Below are positions 26,372 to 35,161 of a stretch of 64,000 nt of DNA, in pieces. Source of the DNA: JABSSA01 sp039984715 (GTDB lineage Bacteria; Pseudomonadota; Alphaproteobacteria; Rhodobacterales; Rhodobacteraceae); NCBI GenBank assembly GCA_039984715.1, contig JBDWUA010000010.1, forward strand, positions 62,001 to 126,000, in the 5' to 3' direction. Positions within the stretch are counted from its first letter, which is position 1. Each line of letters begins with the position of its first letter. The notes beneath the pieces are model-generated. The model searched no databases. It was given only the letters and a program-made list of their open reading frames with translations, and was not told where the DNA came from. The translations under genes and the position numbers were made by a program.

Positions 26372-26611
26372 ATGTCAGACCCAAAGATCGCCCAAAAAGC
26401 CCCCTATCCTGTCGAGGTTGAAGAGGGAAAAACCTATTTCTGGTGCACATGCGGCGAAAGTTCCAGCCAGCCATTCTGCGATGGGTCTCACAAGGTCACA
26501 TCGTTCACACCGATGAAATATACTGCCGACGCATCCAAGAAAGTCTTCTTTTGCGGGTGCAAAGCGACCGCAGAATCGCCCATGTGCGACGGCAGCCACA
26601 ACAAGCTTTAG
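26372..26611 (+). CDS. Double CDGSH iron-sulfur domain protein
   Basis: A 79-residue protein with two CDGSH 2Fe-2S motifs: CTCGESSSQPFCDGSH and CGCKATAESPMCDGSH, each with the three Cys and one His that bind the cluster. This is the MitoNEET-related, Miner2-like architecture found in bacteria; roles in iron-sulfur or redox transfer are proposed but not settled. The ATG at 26372 (GGAG at 26361) was chosen over a longer frame from 26252 that overlaps rimO. There is no signal or membrane segment, so it is cytosolic. It follows rimO by about 95 bases. Confidence 0.9.
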   Translation: MSDPKIAQKAPYPVEVEEGKTYFWCTCGESSSQPFCDGSHKVTSFTPMKYTADASKKVFFCGCKATAESPMCDGSHNKL

Positions 26612-26619
26612 ACCACCGC

Positions 26620-26668
26620 TTGACAATGTTCTCTTTTTGTTCCATTTTGATTAACCCAATCAAGATGG
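26620..26668 (+). promoter_or_regulatory. -35 box and 5' hairpin upstream of small repeat protein
   Basis: TTGACA at 26620-26625 is a perfect -35 box, but the -10 hexamer is poor (CATTTT at 26643). CCATTTTGATT (26642-26652) pairs with AATCAAGATGG (26658-26668) as an eleven-base stem with one wobble, just before the Shine-Dalgarno GGAGGTTAAGGAAC. The stem could act as the CDGSH gene's terminator or as a translation element for the next gene. Confidence 0.45.
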
Positions 26669-26680
26669 AGGTTAAGGAAC

Positions 26681-27028
26681 ATGCACGCCCCACACTTTCC
26701 CGGTATCTTCGCGCCAGAACAAGCTGAGCTTCCGCTTGGCAATCACTTGGCTGCGACGCCTCGTCAGATTGAATACGCACGTGCGTTGGCCAAGCAAAAA
26801 AAGTTGGAATTATCGCCATCCTTGCTAAGCAATCGCGCAGCCCTGTCGAACTGGATCGACAAAAACAAAGCACCAGCACCGACGGGGCGTTTTTCAGCCT
26901 ATCCATCGGCCAAACAGGTCGCATTTGCGGAACGTATTGCGCGATTGAAAAAACGTCAGGTGCCGCACGAGTGCTTTAGGGACAAAACCCTGATGTCGCG
27001 TTGGATCGACAGCCACAAACCGCACTAA
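26681..27028 (+). CDS. Small protein with two DUF3072-like repeats
   Basis: A 115-residue basic protein made of two copies of a motif of about 38 residues: TPRQIEYARALAKQKKLEL...SNWIDKNK (residues 26-65) and SAKQVAFAERIARLKKRQV...SRWIDSHK (75-113). The pattern [KR]Q-x2-YA-x2-[LI]A ... S-x-WID resembles DUF3072 and the short repeats at the C termini of some topoisomerases, where they probably bind nucleic acid. The ribosome site (AAGGAAC) is strong. No catalytic residues are evident. It may be a small nucleic-acid-associated protein; function unknown. Confidence 0.65.
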   Translation: MHAPHFPGIFAPEQAELPLGNHLAATPRQIEYARALAKQKKLELSPSLLSNRAALSNWIDKNKAPAPTGRFSAYPSAKQVAFAERIARLKKRQVPHECFRDKTLMSRWIDSHKPH

Positions 27029-27276
27029 AAGCGCCGTTCCGACGCTGCTTTTCGATCCGATGGTCCAAACGCCCTCGATCATTGCAATGTGGCTGATCGC
27101 GGGGGCGGTCTACTTTAAACTGTTGGGACGTATTTCTTTTCGCGACCGAATTTGCCCTATCAAAACGCCATTTGGCATTGTTTTGTTCTTGCGGCATCAA
27201 CCTGTTTTTTCGGATCTATTTCCCTAAGCGCGACAGCCTGATCAATATTCGAGCGGTTTGGGTTTCGGGTCGGAAC

Positions 27277-27627
27277 TTAATACAAGTCCCAATCGTCATC
27301 ATTGTTCAGTTGACCGATGGCCAACCAATTGGCCCGTGCCCGCGCCACGCGTGTGTCACCCCAAGTGCGAAAGACCAGATCAAATCCATCTTTTGTGACG
27401 GTTTCAGCGCGCAAATCTAAGCGTGCCGGCGTTCCGTTATCCAAGTCCCACATCGACATAGCGACCTGCACGGTTGGGGCATCCTTATAAACTTTTGAGA
27501 ACGAGACGCGGCGACGGCGTTCGCGTTGACCCGTCGCGGTCCACATTTCACCACCATTCTCAAAATCGGAAAAAAGGATCACATCGCCCTGATCGACACC
27601 GATTAAGTGATTTTGCAAAACCTTCAT
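27277..27627 (-). CDS. H-type lectin domain protein
   Basis: A 116-residue stand-alone H-type lectin-like domain, related to the Helix pomatia agglutinin fold: GDVILFSDFENGGEMWTATG, then VSFSKVYKDAPTVQVAMSMWD, and FDLVFRTWGDTRVARARANW with LAIG at the end. There is no signal peptide, so it is either cytosolic or exported by another route. I set the start at 27627; the ribosome site is weak. H-type lectins bind N-acetylgalactosamine in animals, but bacterial relatives are mostly uncharacterised. About 250 bases without a gene separate it from the repeat protein. Confidence 0.7.
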   Translation of the reverse strand: MKVLQNHLIGVDQGDVILFSDFENGGEMWTATGQRERRRRVSFSKVYKDAPTVQVAMSMWDLDNGTPARLDLRAETVTKDGFDLVFRTWGDTRVARARANWLAIGQLNNDDDWDLY

Positions 27628-27786
27628 TATAAGAACCCTGAACCAATCAACCCAATGCAGGCCTAACAAGTAATTTCAAATATATTCTAAAAGTCGTGCG
27701 ATAATCGGAATCTAATGTGAAAGAGTCAACAGTTTCAATATACTGCACGCTCAGCGCGCAGCGCGTAACTTTAGGTTGCCAAAATG

Positions 27787-27815
27787 AAAAAGACCCCGCC
27801 GTTGACGAGGTCTTT
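27787..27815 (-). terminator. atpC: Terminator of the F1-ATP synthase operon
   Basis: Read on the minus strand, AAAGACCTC pairs with GGGGTCTTT around a nine-base loop and is followed by TTTTCATTTT. It lies about 20 bases beyond the atpC stop, a standard rho-independent terminator. Confidence 0.85.
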
Positions 27816-27835
27816 CTATCAAAATCTTGGGCGGT

Positions 27836-28258
27836 TTACAGGTTGGGCTGCTTGATATTCAGTCCCAACTCAGTGCCAACAGCTGCCATATCCGCAAGAA
27901 GTTTCGCTGCTTCATCAGCAGTGTTTCCCGCATCCTTGGCGCGCGTGTATGCCGCTTGCGCAGCATCAAACATTTCGTCCATCTGATCTTGGGTCATGTC
28001 GGCACGTGCAACGGCTTTTTCGGCAAGAACCGAAATCCCAGCCGCACCGATTTCTGCAAATCCACCTGTCACGACAAACTCATGTGTCTGACCACCAGAT
28101 TCGACCTGCATCACACCGGGGCGCAACGTTGTGATTGTGGGCGCATGGCCTGTCATCACTGTCATGTCCCCGTCCATGCCTGGAATTTGCACTGCATTTG
28201 CTTCGAACGAAGCAAGGCGGCGCTCTGGGGAAACAAGATCGAATTGCATCTCTGCCAT
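27836..28258 (-). CDS. atpC: F1-ATP synthase epsilon subunit
   Basis: A 140-residue subunit of the central stalk. The N-terminal beta-sandwich is seen in MQFDLVSPERRLASFEANAVQIPGMDG and GHAPTITTLRPGVM; the C-terminal helical hairpin starts near AEKAVARADMTQDQMDEMF. It is last in the operon, 58 bases after atpD, the widest gap. Its ribosome site AAGGAG is part of a short hairpin, listed separately. Epsilon couples rotation and can inhibit ATP hydrolysis. Confidence 0.95.
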   Translation of the reverse strand: MAEMQFDLVSPERRLASFEANAVQIPGMDGDMTVMTGHAPTITTLRPGVMQVESGGQTHEFVVTGGFAEIGAAGISVLAEKAVARADMTQDQMDEMFDAAQAAYTRAKDAGNTADEAAKLLADMAAVGTELGLNIKQPNL

Positions 28259-28265
28259 GTTCTAA

Positions 28266-28308
28266 ACTCCTTCGGAGTGAACCGTCCTTTGCCAAAGGCA
28301 AAAGACGG
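28266..28308 (-). promoter_or_regulatory. Two hairpins in the atpD-atpC spacer
   Basis: On the mRNA strand, a twelve-position stem with one mismatch (28282-28308, loop TTT) is followed by ACTCC-GAA-GGAGT (28266-28278). The second places the atpC Shine-Dalgarno GGAG in a five-base stem. This could lower epsilon synthesis relative to beta, or act in RNA processing. Confidence 0.5.
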
Positions 28309-28316
28309 TTGAAACG

Positions 28317-29741
28317 TTAGGCTGCGTCTGCGGCCATTTTTTCAGCTTTGGCAATCACTTCGTCAATGCCACCCACCATGTAGAAGGCACCTTCTGGAAG
28401 GTGATCGTATTCGCCGGCAACAACTGCCTTGAACGACTTGATGGTGTCTTCCAGTTGAACCTGCTTACCGTCAGCGCCAGTGAACACTTTCGCAACGTCA
28501 AACGGCTGCGACAAGAAACGCTCAATCTTACGGGCGCGCGCAACGGTCAACTTATCCTCTTCGGACAATTCGTCCATGCCGAGGATCGCGATGATGTCCT
28601 GAAGCGATTTATAACGCTGAAGGATCTGCTGCACTTCGGTTGCGACTGTGTAGTGTTCCTCACCGATAACGAGCGGGTCAAGCAGGCGTGACGTAGAACC
28701 AAGTGGGTCCACAGCCGGGTAGATACCTTTTTCCGAGATCGAGCGATCCAGAACGGTTGTCGCATCAAGGTGCGCAAACGATGTCGCGGGCGCCGGGTCA
28801 GTCAAGTCATCCGCAGGCACGTAAACCGCTTGAACCGATGTAATCGAACCGTTCTTGGTGGAAGAAATCCGCTCCTGCATCGCGCCCATGTCGGTTGCGA
28901 GTGTTGGCTGATAGCCCACAGCAGAAGGAATACGGCCAAGAAGGGCGGATACTTCGGAACCCGCTTGCGTAAAGCGGAAGATGTTGTCCACGAAGAACAA
29001 AACGTCAGACCCCGTATCATCACGGAACTGCTCGGCCAGCGACAGACCGGTCAGAGCAACCCGCATACGCGCTCCGGGAGGTTCGTTCATCTGGCCATAG
29101 ACCAGCGCGATTTTGGATTCAGGCAGGTTGTCAGGAACGATAACGTTGGATTCGATCATCTCGTGGTAAAGATCGTTGCCTTCACGGGTCCGCTCACCCA
29201 CACCGGCGAACACGGACACACCAGAGTGCACCTTCGCGATGTTGTTGATCAGTTCCATGATCAGAACGGTTTTGCCAACACCCGCACCGCCGAAGAGGCC
29301 AATTTTACCGCCCTTCGTGTATGGTGCGAGAAGGTCAATAACCTTGATGCCTGTGGTCAGGATCTCAGTCGCAGTGGACTGCTGCTCAAACGTTGGCGCG
29401 TCGCCGTGGATCGAACGGGTTTCTGTCGCGTCCACAGGGCCCTGCTCATCGACGGGATCGCCTGTCACGTTCAGAATACGGCCCAATGTGCCGTTTCCGA
29501 TAGGCACTTGGATCGGCGCGCCGGTGTCAGTAGCGACTGCGCCCCGCACGAGGCCTTCAGTCGCATCCATAGCGATGGAACGCACGGTGTTTTCGCCAAG
29601 GTGCTGCGCCACTTCGAGCACAAGACGCTTGCCGTTGTTCGTTGTTTCCAGCGCGTTGAGGATCTCGGGCAGCGTGTCCTCAAACTGTACGTCAACGACG
29701 GCGCCGATGACTTGGGTGATTTTTCCGACTGCAGTTGCCAT
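28317..29741 (-). CDS. atpD: F1-ATP synthase beta subunit
   Basis: A 474-residue catalytic subunit. Walker A is GGAGVGKTV near residue 156, the catalytic GERTREGND region follows, Walker B is SDVLFFVDNIFRFTQAGSE, and the DELSEEDKL lever (DELSEED) is intact near residue 394. It pairs with alpha to form the F1 hexamer. Twenty-one bases after atpG. Codon use appears more biased than in neighbours (few rare codons), as expected for a highly expressed gene, and it produces long antisense open frames which are not genes. Confidence 0.98.
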   Translation of the reverse strand: MATAVGKITQVIGAVVDVQFEDTLPEILNALETTNNGKRLVLEVAQHLGENTVRSIAMDATEGLVRGAVATDTGAPIQVPIGNGTLGRILNVTGDPVDEQGPVDATETRSIHGDAPTFEQQSTATEILTTGIKVIDLLAPYTKGGKIGLFGGAGVGKTVLIMELINNIAKVHSGVSVFAGVGERTREGNDLYHEMIESNVIVPDNLPESKIALVYGQMNEPPGARMRVALTGLSLAEQFRDDTGSDVLFFVDNIFRFTQAGSEVSALLGRIPSAVGYQPTLATDMGAMQERISSTKNGSITSVQAVYVPADDLTDPAPATSFAHLDATTVLDRSISEKGIYPAVDPLGSTSRLLDPLVIGEEHYTVATEVQQILQRYKSLQDIIAILGMDELSEEDKLTVARARKIERFLSQPFDVAKVFTGADGKQVQLEDTIKSFKAVVAGEYDHLPEGAFYMVGGIDEVIAKAEKMAADAA

Positions 29742-29762
29742 GTCGTATCTCTCCGGTTTTCT

Positions 29763-30641
29763 CTAGAGCGCTTCCGCGCCCGAAATAATTTCAATCAGCT
29801 CGTTGGTGATCACAGCTTGACGCGAACGGTTGTATTGGATGGTCAGTTTGTCGATCATCTCACCCGCGTTGCGTGTTGCGTTGTCCATCGCAGACATCCG
29901 CGCACCTTGCTCAGATGCACCGTTCTCCAACAAAGCGCTAAAGATCGCCGTGGCGACGCCGCGCGGCAGCAAGTCGGCCAAAATGGCCTCTTCGCTGGGC
30001 TCGTAGTCGTAAAGCGTCGTTGTGCCAGTGTCGTCCTCGTCCGCCTCAAAGGCGGCAGGGATGACCTGTTGCGCAGTTGGAATTTGGCTGACCACATTCA
30101 CGAACTTGGCATAGAAAATCGTGGCGACGTCGAATTCCTCGTCGTCAAAGCGGGACAAAACGTTCTGCGCGATATCCTGCGCGTTGCCATAGCCGATCTT
30201 CTTGACCTCGCTCAGATCCACGTGCCCGACGGAATATTCGCCGAAGTCCCGCTTCATCTGATCCCGGCCTTTTTTGCCGACGGTCAGGATTTTAACGGTT
30301 TTACCCGCTGCCTGAAGCTCGCCTGCTTTGGCCTTTGCGAGCTTGGCGATGTTGGTATTGAACCCACCGCACAAACCCCGCTCAGAGGTCATAACCACCA
30401 ACAGATGCACCTGATCACTGCCCGTACCGGACAGCAATTTGGGCGCACCCGCACTGTCGCCAACGGAAGACGCCAACCCAGCCATCACGGCGTTAAACCG
30501 TTCGGTGTAAGGGCGTGACTGCTCCGCAGCTTCTTGCGCGCGGCGAAGTTTCGCCGCGGCGACCATTTGCATGGCCTTTGTGATCTTCCGCGTATTCTTT
30601 ACGCTTTCGATCCTATTTTTAAGGTCCTTAAGACTTGGCAT
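29763..30641 (-). CDS. atpG: F1-ATP synthase gamma subunit
   Basis: A 292-residue rotor subunit. The N-terminal helix is PSLKDLKNRIESVKNTRKITKAMQMVAAAKLRRAQ (shown in part) and the C-terminal helix ASEQGARMSAMDNATRNAGE...RSRQAVITNELIEII; both ends form the coiled coil in the hexamer. ERGLCGGFNTN is the conserved mid-region. It follows atpA by 14 bases. Length and composition are normal. Confidence 0.97.
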   Translation of the reverse strand: MPSLKDLKNRIESVKNTRKITKAMQMVAAAKLRRAQEAAEQSRPYTERFNAVMAGLASSVGDSAGAPKLLSGTGSDQVHLLVVMTSERGLCGGFNTNIAKLAKAKAGELQAAGKTVKILTVGKKGRDQMKRDFGEYSVGHVDLSEVKKIGYGNAQDIAQNVLSRFDDEEFDVATIFYAKFVNVVSQIPTAQQVIPAAFEADEDDTGTTTLYDYEPSEEAILADLLPRGVATAIFSALLENGASEQGARMSAMDNATRNAGEMIDKLTIQYNRSRQAVITNELIEIISGAEAL

Positions 30642-30655
30642 GGCCTCGTCTCCCC

Positions 30656-32194
30656 TTACGCGAAGTCAGCGGCGTATGTATCGAGCGCAGCTTTGATGGC
30701 GTCAGCCAGATCGTCTTTCACCTTACGGTCGTTGTTGGTGATGTCATCCAGCAGATCGGCGTGTTTGGAGCGAAGGTGCGCAAGCATGCCTTGCTCATAG
30801 CGTCCAACGTCGTTCACATCGACTTTGTCGAGGTAACCATTGGTGCCCGCAAAGATGACGCAGACGATTTCTGCGTTGGTCAGCGGCGCATATTGTGGCT
30901 GCTTCATCAACTCAGTCAGGCGTGCACCACGGTTCAGCAATTGCTGCGTAGACGCATCCAAATCAGAGCCAAACTGCGCAAACGCCGCCATCTCACGATA
31001 CTGCGCAAGGGACAGTTTCACCGGACCCGCAACAGACGACATCGCCTTGGTTTGTGCCGACGAACCAACCCGGCTCACGGACAGACCTGTGTTCACAGCT
31101 GGGCGAATGCCCTGATAGAACAGCTCGGTTTCCAAGAAGATCTGACCGTCGGTGATCGAAATCACGTTTGTCGGAATAAACGCCGACACGTCGCCGCCTT
31201 GGGTTTCAATGATCGGCAGAGCCGTCAATGAGCCGTTGCCGCTATCGTCACCCAGTTTCGCGGACCGTTCCAGCAAACGGGAGTGGAGATAGAAAACGTC
31301 GCCAGGATAAGCTTCGCGACCTGGTGGGCGACGCAGCAGCAAGGACATCTGGCGATATGAGACGGCCTGTTTGGACAAATCATCATAGATGATCAGCGCG
31401 TGACGGCCATTGTCGCGGAAGAATTCCGCCATGGATGTCGCCGCATAAGGGGCAAGGAACTGCATTGGCGCCGGGTCGGACGCGGTCGCGGCTACAACGA
31501 TGGAATATTCCATCGCGCCACTCTCTTCGAGCTTTTTCACCAGCTGCGCCACGGTCGAGCGCTTCTGACCGATCGCAACATAAATGCAGTACAGTTTCTT
31601 GTACTCGTCATCGCCAGCGGCAGCATTGTAAGATTTCTGGTTCAGGATCGCATCCAGAGCAACAGCAGTTTTACCGGTCTGACGATCGCCAATGATCAAT
31701 TCGCGTTGGCCACGGCCAATCGGGATCATCGCATCCACGGATTTCAGGCCTGTCGCCATTGGTTCGTGTACTGATTTACGCGGGATAATGCCCGGCGCTT
31801 TCACGTCCGCAACCGAACGCTGCGCCGTTTTGATCGGGCCTTTGCCGTCCAGCGGATTGCCCAGACCATCGACAACGCGGCCCAACAGTTCATTACCGAC
31901 GGGCACATCCACGATAGAGTTTGTGCGCTTGACGGTGTCGCCTTCTTTGATGTCACGGTCGGACCCGAAAATAACAACACCCACGTTGTCATTCTCAAGG
32001 TTCAACGCCATCCCCATGATGCCACCGGGAAATTCGACCATTTCACCGGCCTGAACATTATCCAGACCATAAACACGCGCAATCCCGTCACCGACGTTTA
32101 GCACACGGCCAACTTCGGCCACTTCAGCTTCTTGACCGAAGTTTTTGATCTGGTCCTTCAGGATCGCAGAAATCTCTGCTGCTTGGATACCCAT
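30656..32194 (-). CDS. atpA: F1-ATP synthase alpha subunit
   Basis: A 512-residue non-catalytic nucleotide-binding subunit. Walker A GDRQTGKTAVALD is near residue 170, and the signature PAVNTGLSVSRVGSSAQ with the arginine finger near residue 373. The N-terminal region (GIQAAEISAILKDQI) binds delta. The ATG directly follows the atpH stop codon (TAA-ATG), so the genes are coupled. Confidence 0.98.
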   Translation of the reverse strand: MGIQAAEISAILKDQIKNFGQEAEVAEVGRVLNVGDGIARVYGLDNVQAGEMVEFPGGIMGMALNLENDNVGVVIFGSDRDIKEGDTVKRTNSIVDVPVGNELLGRVVDGLGNPLDGKGPIKTAQRSVADVKAPGIIPRKSVHEPMATGLKSVDAMIPIGRGQRELIIGDRQTGKTAVALDAILNQKSYNAAAGDDEYKKLYCIYVAIGQKRSTVAQLVKKLEESGAMEYSIVVAATASDPAPMQFLAPYAATSMAEFFRDNGRHALIIYDDLSKQAVSYRQMSLLLRRPPGREAYPGDVFYLHSRLLERSAKLGDDSGNGSLTALPIIETQGGDVSAFIPTNVISITDGQIFLETELFYQGIRPAVNTGLSVSRVGSSAQTKAMSSVAGPVKLSLAQYREMAAFAQFGSDLDASTQQLLNRGARLTELMKQPQYAPLTNAEIVCVIFAGTNGYLDKVDVNDVGRYEQGMLAHLRSKHADLLDDITNNDRKVKDDLADAIKAALDTYAADFA

Positions 32195-32755
32195 TTATCC
32201 GACCTCTTTCATTACATTCTGGAGTTGGCTGAGTTTCGAACGGATCGACGTATCGATCATTTTCGAACCCACCTTGACGATCAAACCGCCGATAAGACTT
32301 TCATCGACGGTTGCATTAATTGTGACGTCTTTGCCCATCTGGGCCTTGAGCGTCTTAGCGAGCTTGTCTGCTTGCGTCTTAGTCAGAGCTTTCGCAGACA
32401 CAACCTCGGCCTCGACCTCGTTTTTGTCTTCTGCGATTTTGTCTTTCAGCGCGCGCACAAGTTGCGGCAACACAAACAGACGGCGTTTGGACGCCATCAG
32501 CGACAGCGTATTCGCCATAACGCCGCTAAGCCCCATTTTTCCTGCGATAGCAGTAATGGCAACTTGTTGTTCGTCCCGGCTGTAGACCGGTGAATGGATC
32601 AGGGCATTGAAATCCCCGCTTTCGCTCATTGCAGTTCCAAGGTTGGCGATATCACCTTCCAAAACTGCAACGGCTTTCTCTTCCTTGACGAGATCAAAGA
32701 CAGCACTGGCATAGCGCTCAGCGATCCCCATCGAAATCGAAGCTGGTTCTGACAC
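32195..32755 (-). CDS. atpH: F1-ATP synthase delta subunit
   Basis: A 186-residue peripheral-stalk subunit. I chose GTG 32755 (GGAAGGGTGGAC upstream), which gives the N terminus VSEPASISMGIAERYASAVF expected for alphaproteobacteria; an ATG at 32851 would add about 30 residues unlike the family. The N-terminal helical domain carries GIAERYASAVFDL, and the C-terminal part has VDESLIGGLIVKVGSKMIDTS, the OSCP signature. It is the first gene of atpHAGDC; F0 genes are not nearby, the usual split in alphaproteobacteria. Confidence 0.95.
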   Translation of the reverse strand: MSEPASISMGIAERYASAVFDLVKEEKAVAVLEGDIANLGTAMSESGDFNALIHSPVYSRDEQQVAITAIAGKMGLSGVMANTLSLMASKRRLFVLPQLVRALKDKIAEDKNEVEAEVVSAKALTKTQADKLAKTLKAQMGKDVTINATVDESLIGGLIVKVGSKMIDTSIRSKLSQLQNVMKEVG

Positions 32756-33458
32756 GTCCACCCTTCCGATCAGCTGGCCCCGGTGGACGCGAGTGGCGCG
32801 TTCCGGGGGCGTTGGTGCACCTAAGCGCAAGTGCAAAGGTGGTAAAATCATGGGGGGAATAGCAGAGGGTTATTGCCCCCGCAACATGTTTGGGGCGATG
32901 TAACAAAATCTATTTCTCTTTTTGTTTCATGCCCTTAGACACTACTGCGACCTTCCGCGCATGCTTTTTTCAGTTTTTTTGCACATCTGAGAAGCCGAAG
33001 AGAACCCGAATCCTTACTTTTTCGTTACCAAAGCGTCGGATGAGCAAGCACATTTGACAATTTTCAATCAACGCAAATTGACGGATATGGACGAGCTTAA
33101 AAAATTTCACGACACTTAGTCCATTCGGATCATGTGACGATTCAAATCCGATGTTACGAATTTGGATATTGGTTTCAAATCAAAGACATTCTCACGCGTT
33201 CCAAATTGTCAGCACAAAATATTTTCGGAACTTCGATTGGTGGGCGTTTACTTCGTCGGCGTGGTCACTCTTTCTGCTTACAGCAGCCTTGACGGACGCA
33301 CGAACCCTGAGATCGCCATATTTATCGGACTAGATTGAACAGGTTAGAAAGGCGGTTGGCCTTGTCCACCATGCAGATACGTACGTCCCCAAAATCTTTA
33401 CTGTCTCCGGTGCCTGAAGATGACAAACAAATTGAATCGCAAAAGCTGAATCGTCAAA
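32756..33458. other. Gene-free region upstream of the F1 operon
   Basis: About 700 bases between atpH and the methyltransferase gene, AT-richer than the surroundings. Short frames (for example 33151-33333 plus) lack ribosome sites and recognisable products. No tRNA-like cloverleaf was seen. The first 200 bases upstream of atpH must hold the operon promoter. The remainder could carry a decayed gene or an unrecognised RNA; nothing specific can be supported. Confidence 0.5.
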
Positions 33459-34199
33459 CTAGATCTGATCAGCCACTGGCCTTGGAACACCTTCCAGAAC
33501 GCTGATAGGTGGGCGATACCGTTGAATGGTTCCTTTGGGGGGATAAACCAGCTTTGACGCTTCAACCATTAATGCGCCTCCGGCCGCGACAGCCGGTAAT
33601 AATTGGCCAAATCGTTCAAACATACGGGCTGATTTCAACCAGAACCGTTTTCCAGACGGAAACTGATACAATGCGCTCAAATGTCGTTCTGGCAAGAACT
33701 GGTGCTTGCGCAATTGGGTTTCCAACTGGCTGGTCGAATAAGGACGGCCAAACCCAAATGGCGTGCGATCACGCCGCGACCACATCCCGGTTCGATTTGG
33801 TACAATAAACAACGCTTTCCCACCCGGTCCCAGCACGCGCCATACTTCCTCTAACAAATCACTGGCACGTTCGGATGTTTCAAGGCCGTGCAAAAGAACC
33901 AACTTATCGACGTGTCCAGTTTCCAAGGGCCAAAGGGTCTCTTCGGTCAAAACCGACACATTCGGCCCATCTGGGGGCCATGGCATGACGCCTTGCGGCC
34001 CCGGCATCAGCGCAGTCACACGTCGGGCATCTTTCAAGTAAGGGCGCAGCAACGGTGCCGCGAATCCATACCCAACGACGGTTTGGCCTTTTGCCTCTGG
34101 CCAAATTTCAAGCAATCGCGAGCGCAACGATGCCTGAGCCGCCCGTCCTAGCGCGCTGCGATAGTAGAAATTTCTTAGGTCCTGCACATCTAGATGCAT
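33459..34199 (-). CDS. SAM-dependent methyltransferase (class I)
   Basis: A 246-residue protein with a methyltransferase-11-like core, although motif I is unusual (VVGYGFAAPLLRPY instead of a Gly-rich LDxGxGxG). Motif IV-V is recognisable in DKLVLLHGLETSERASDLLEEVWRVLGPGGKALFIVPN. The C-terminal third contains basic and aromatic residues (GFGRPYSTSQLETQL). It lies divergent from gloB across 71 bases, an arrangement common in Rhodobacteraceae. Substrate unknown. The weak motif I leaves open that it binds SAM atypically. Confidence 0.82.
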   Translation of the reverse strand: MHLDVQDLRNFYYRSALGRAAQASLRSRLLEIWPEAKGQTVVGYGFAAPLLRPYLKDARRVTALMPGPQGVMPWPPDGPNVSVLTEETLWPLETGHVDKLVLLHGLETSERASDLLEEVWRVLGPGGKALFIVPNRTGMWSRRDRTPFGFGRPYSTSQLETQLRKHQFLPERHLSALYQFPSGKRFWLKSARMFERFGQLLPAVAAGGALMVEASKLVYPPKGTIQRYRPPISVLEGVPRPVADQI

Positions 34200-34270
34200 C
34201 TCAGGCCTTGCCTCTTGTTACAACGCGCGTCACGTTTGGCTTAAACTAATTAGACATGTGAGAAAACGCC

Positions 34271-35038
34271 ATGCCTCTCGTCATTGAAACGATCCCATGC
34301 TTGTCTGATAACTATGCATTCCTTGCACATGACAGCGAAACTGGGGCGACAGCGCTTGTCGATGCCCCAGAGGCCGGCCCTATCTTGGACGTTTTGGATC
34401 ACAAAGGATGGTCCTTAAGCCATGTTCTTTTAACCCATCATCATTGGGACCACGTTGATGGTTTGGTAGGTATCCTCGCTAAACATAAGGCGACCGTCAT
34501 TGGTGCGGCGTCAGATCAATCGCGCCTTCCACCATTGGACGTCGCTTTGTCCGAAGGCGACAGTTTCGATGTCGGGTCTGAATCTGGTGTCGTCATCGAC
34601 GTGTCTGGGCATACCATTGGGCACATTGCGTTTCATTTCCCCGAAAGCCGCGTTGTTTTCACAGCCGACAGCCTGATGGCCTTAGGATGTGGCCGCGTTT
34701 TTGAGGGAACCAAGCCACAGATGTGGAATAGTCTAAAAAAGTTGGCCGCCCTGCCATCCGACACCGTAGTGTGTTCCGGTCACGAGTATACTGAGGCCAA
34801 TGCGCGCTTTGCTCTGAGTGTGGATCCGGATAATGTAGAGTTGCAAAACCGGATCCAAACGATTGCTCAGAAACGTGCCGCCGGACAGGCAACTGTCCCG
34901 TCGCTGCTCTCTGAGGAACTTGTAACTAACCCGTTTTTGCGCGCTGCGGATCCGGTTTTTCAGGCTAACTTGGGAATGTCAGGGGCAGACCCGACCGATG
35001 TTTTCACAGAAATTCGAACGCGGAAGGACAACTTTTAA
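34271..35038 (+). CDS. gloB: Hydroxyacylglutathione hydrolase (glyoxalase II)
   Basis: A 255-residue metallo-beta-lactamase-fold enzyme that hydrolyses S-lactoylglutathione to lactate and glutathione. The binuclear metal motif THHHWDHVDG is near residue 56, SGHTIGHIAFHF near residue 112 supplies further His, FTADSLMALGCGRVFEGT carries the bridging Asp, and CSGHEYTEAN the last His. The glutathione-binding basic residues near the C terminus (RTRKDNF) match the family. It completes methylglyoxal detoxification; no gloA is adjacent. Confidence 0.95.
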   Translation: MPLVIETIPCLSDNYAFLAHDSETGATALVDAPEAGPILDVLDHKGWSLSHVLLTHHHWDHVDGLVGILAKHKATVIGAASDQSRLPPLDVALSEGDSFDVGSESGVVIDVSGHTIGHIAFHFPESRVVFTADSLMALGCGRVFEGTKPQMWNSLKKLAALPSDTVVCSGHEYTEANARFALSVDPDNVELQNRIQTIAQKRAAGQATVPSLLSEELVTNPFLRAADPVFQANLGMSGADPTDVFTEIRTRKDNF

Positions 35039-35161
35039 GGGCATCCCGCCTGTTTGTTGCAAATACGCGGCAAGACCGCGCGAAAGTAAAAAAAAAAATG
35101 CAACACGCGATTGCCCTTGAAAACAGCACGATTACGCAAAATATATGAACAATCTTACAGG

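Noticed and set aside
28770..30518. 582-codon open frame on the plus strand across atpD and atpG
   Set aside because: It is the antisense shadow of strongly biased atp codons; Arg/His-rich composition and no ribosome site.
33151..33333. 60-codon frame in the gene-free region
   Set aside because: No Shine-Dalgarno, no recognisable product, and no supporting context; a short open frame expected by chance.
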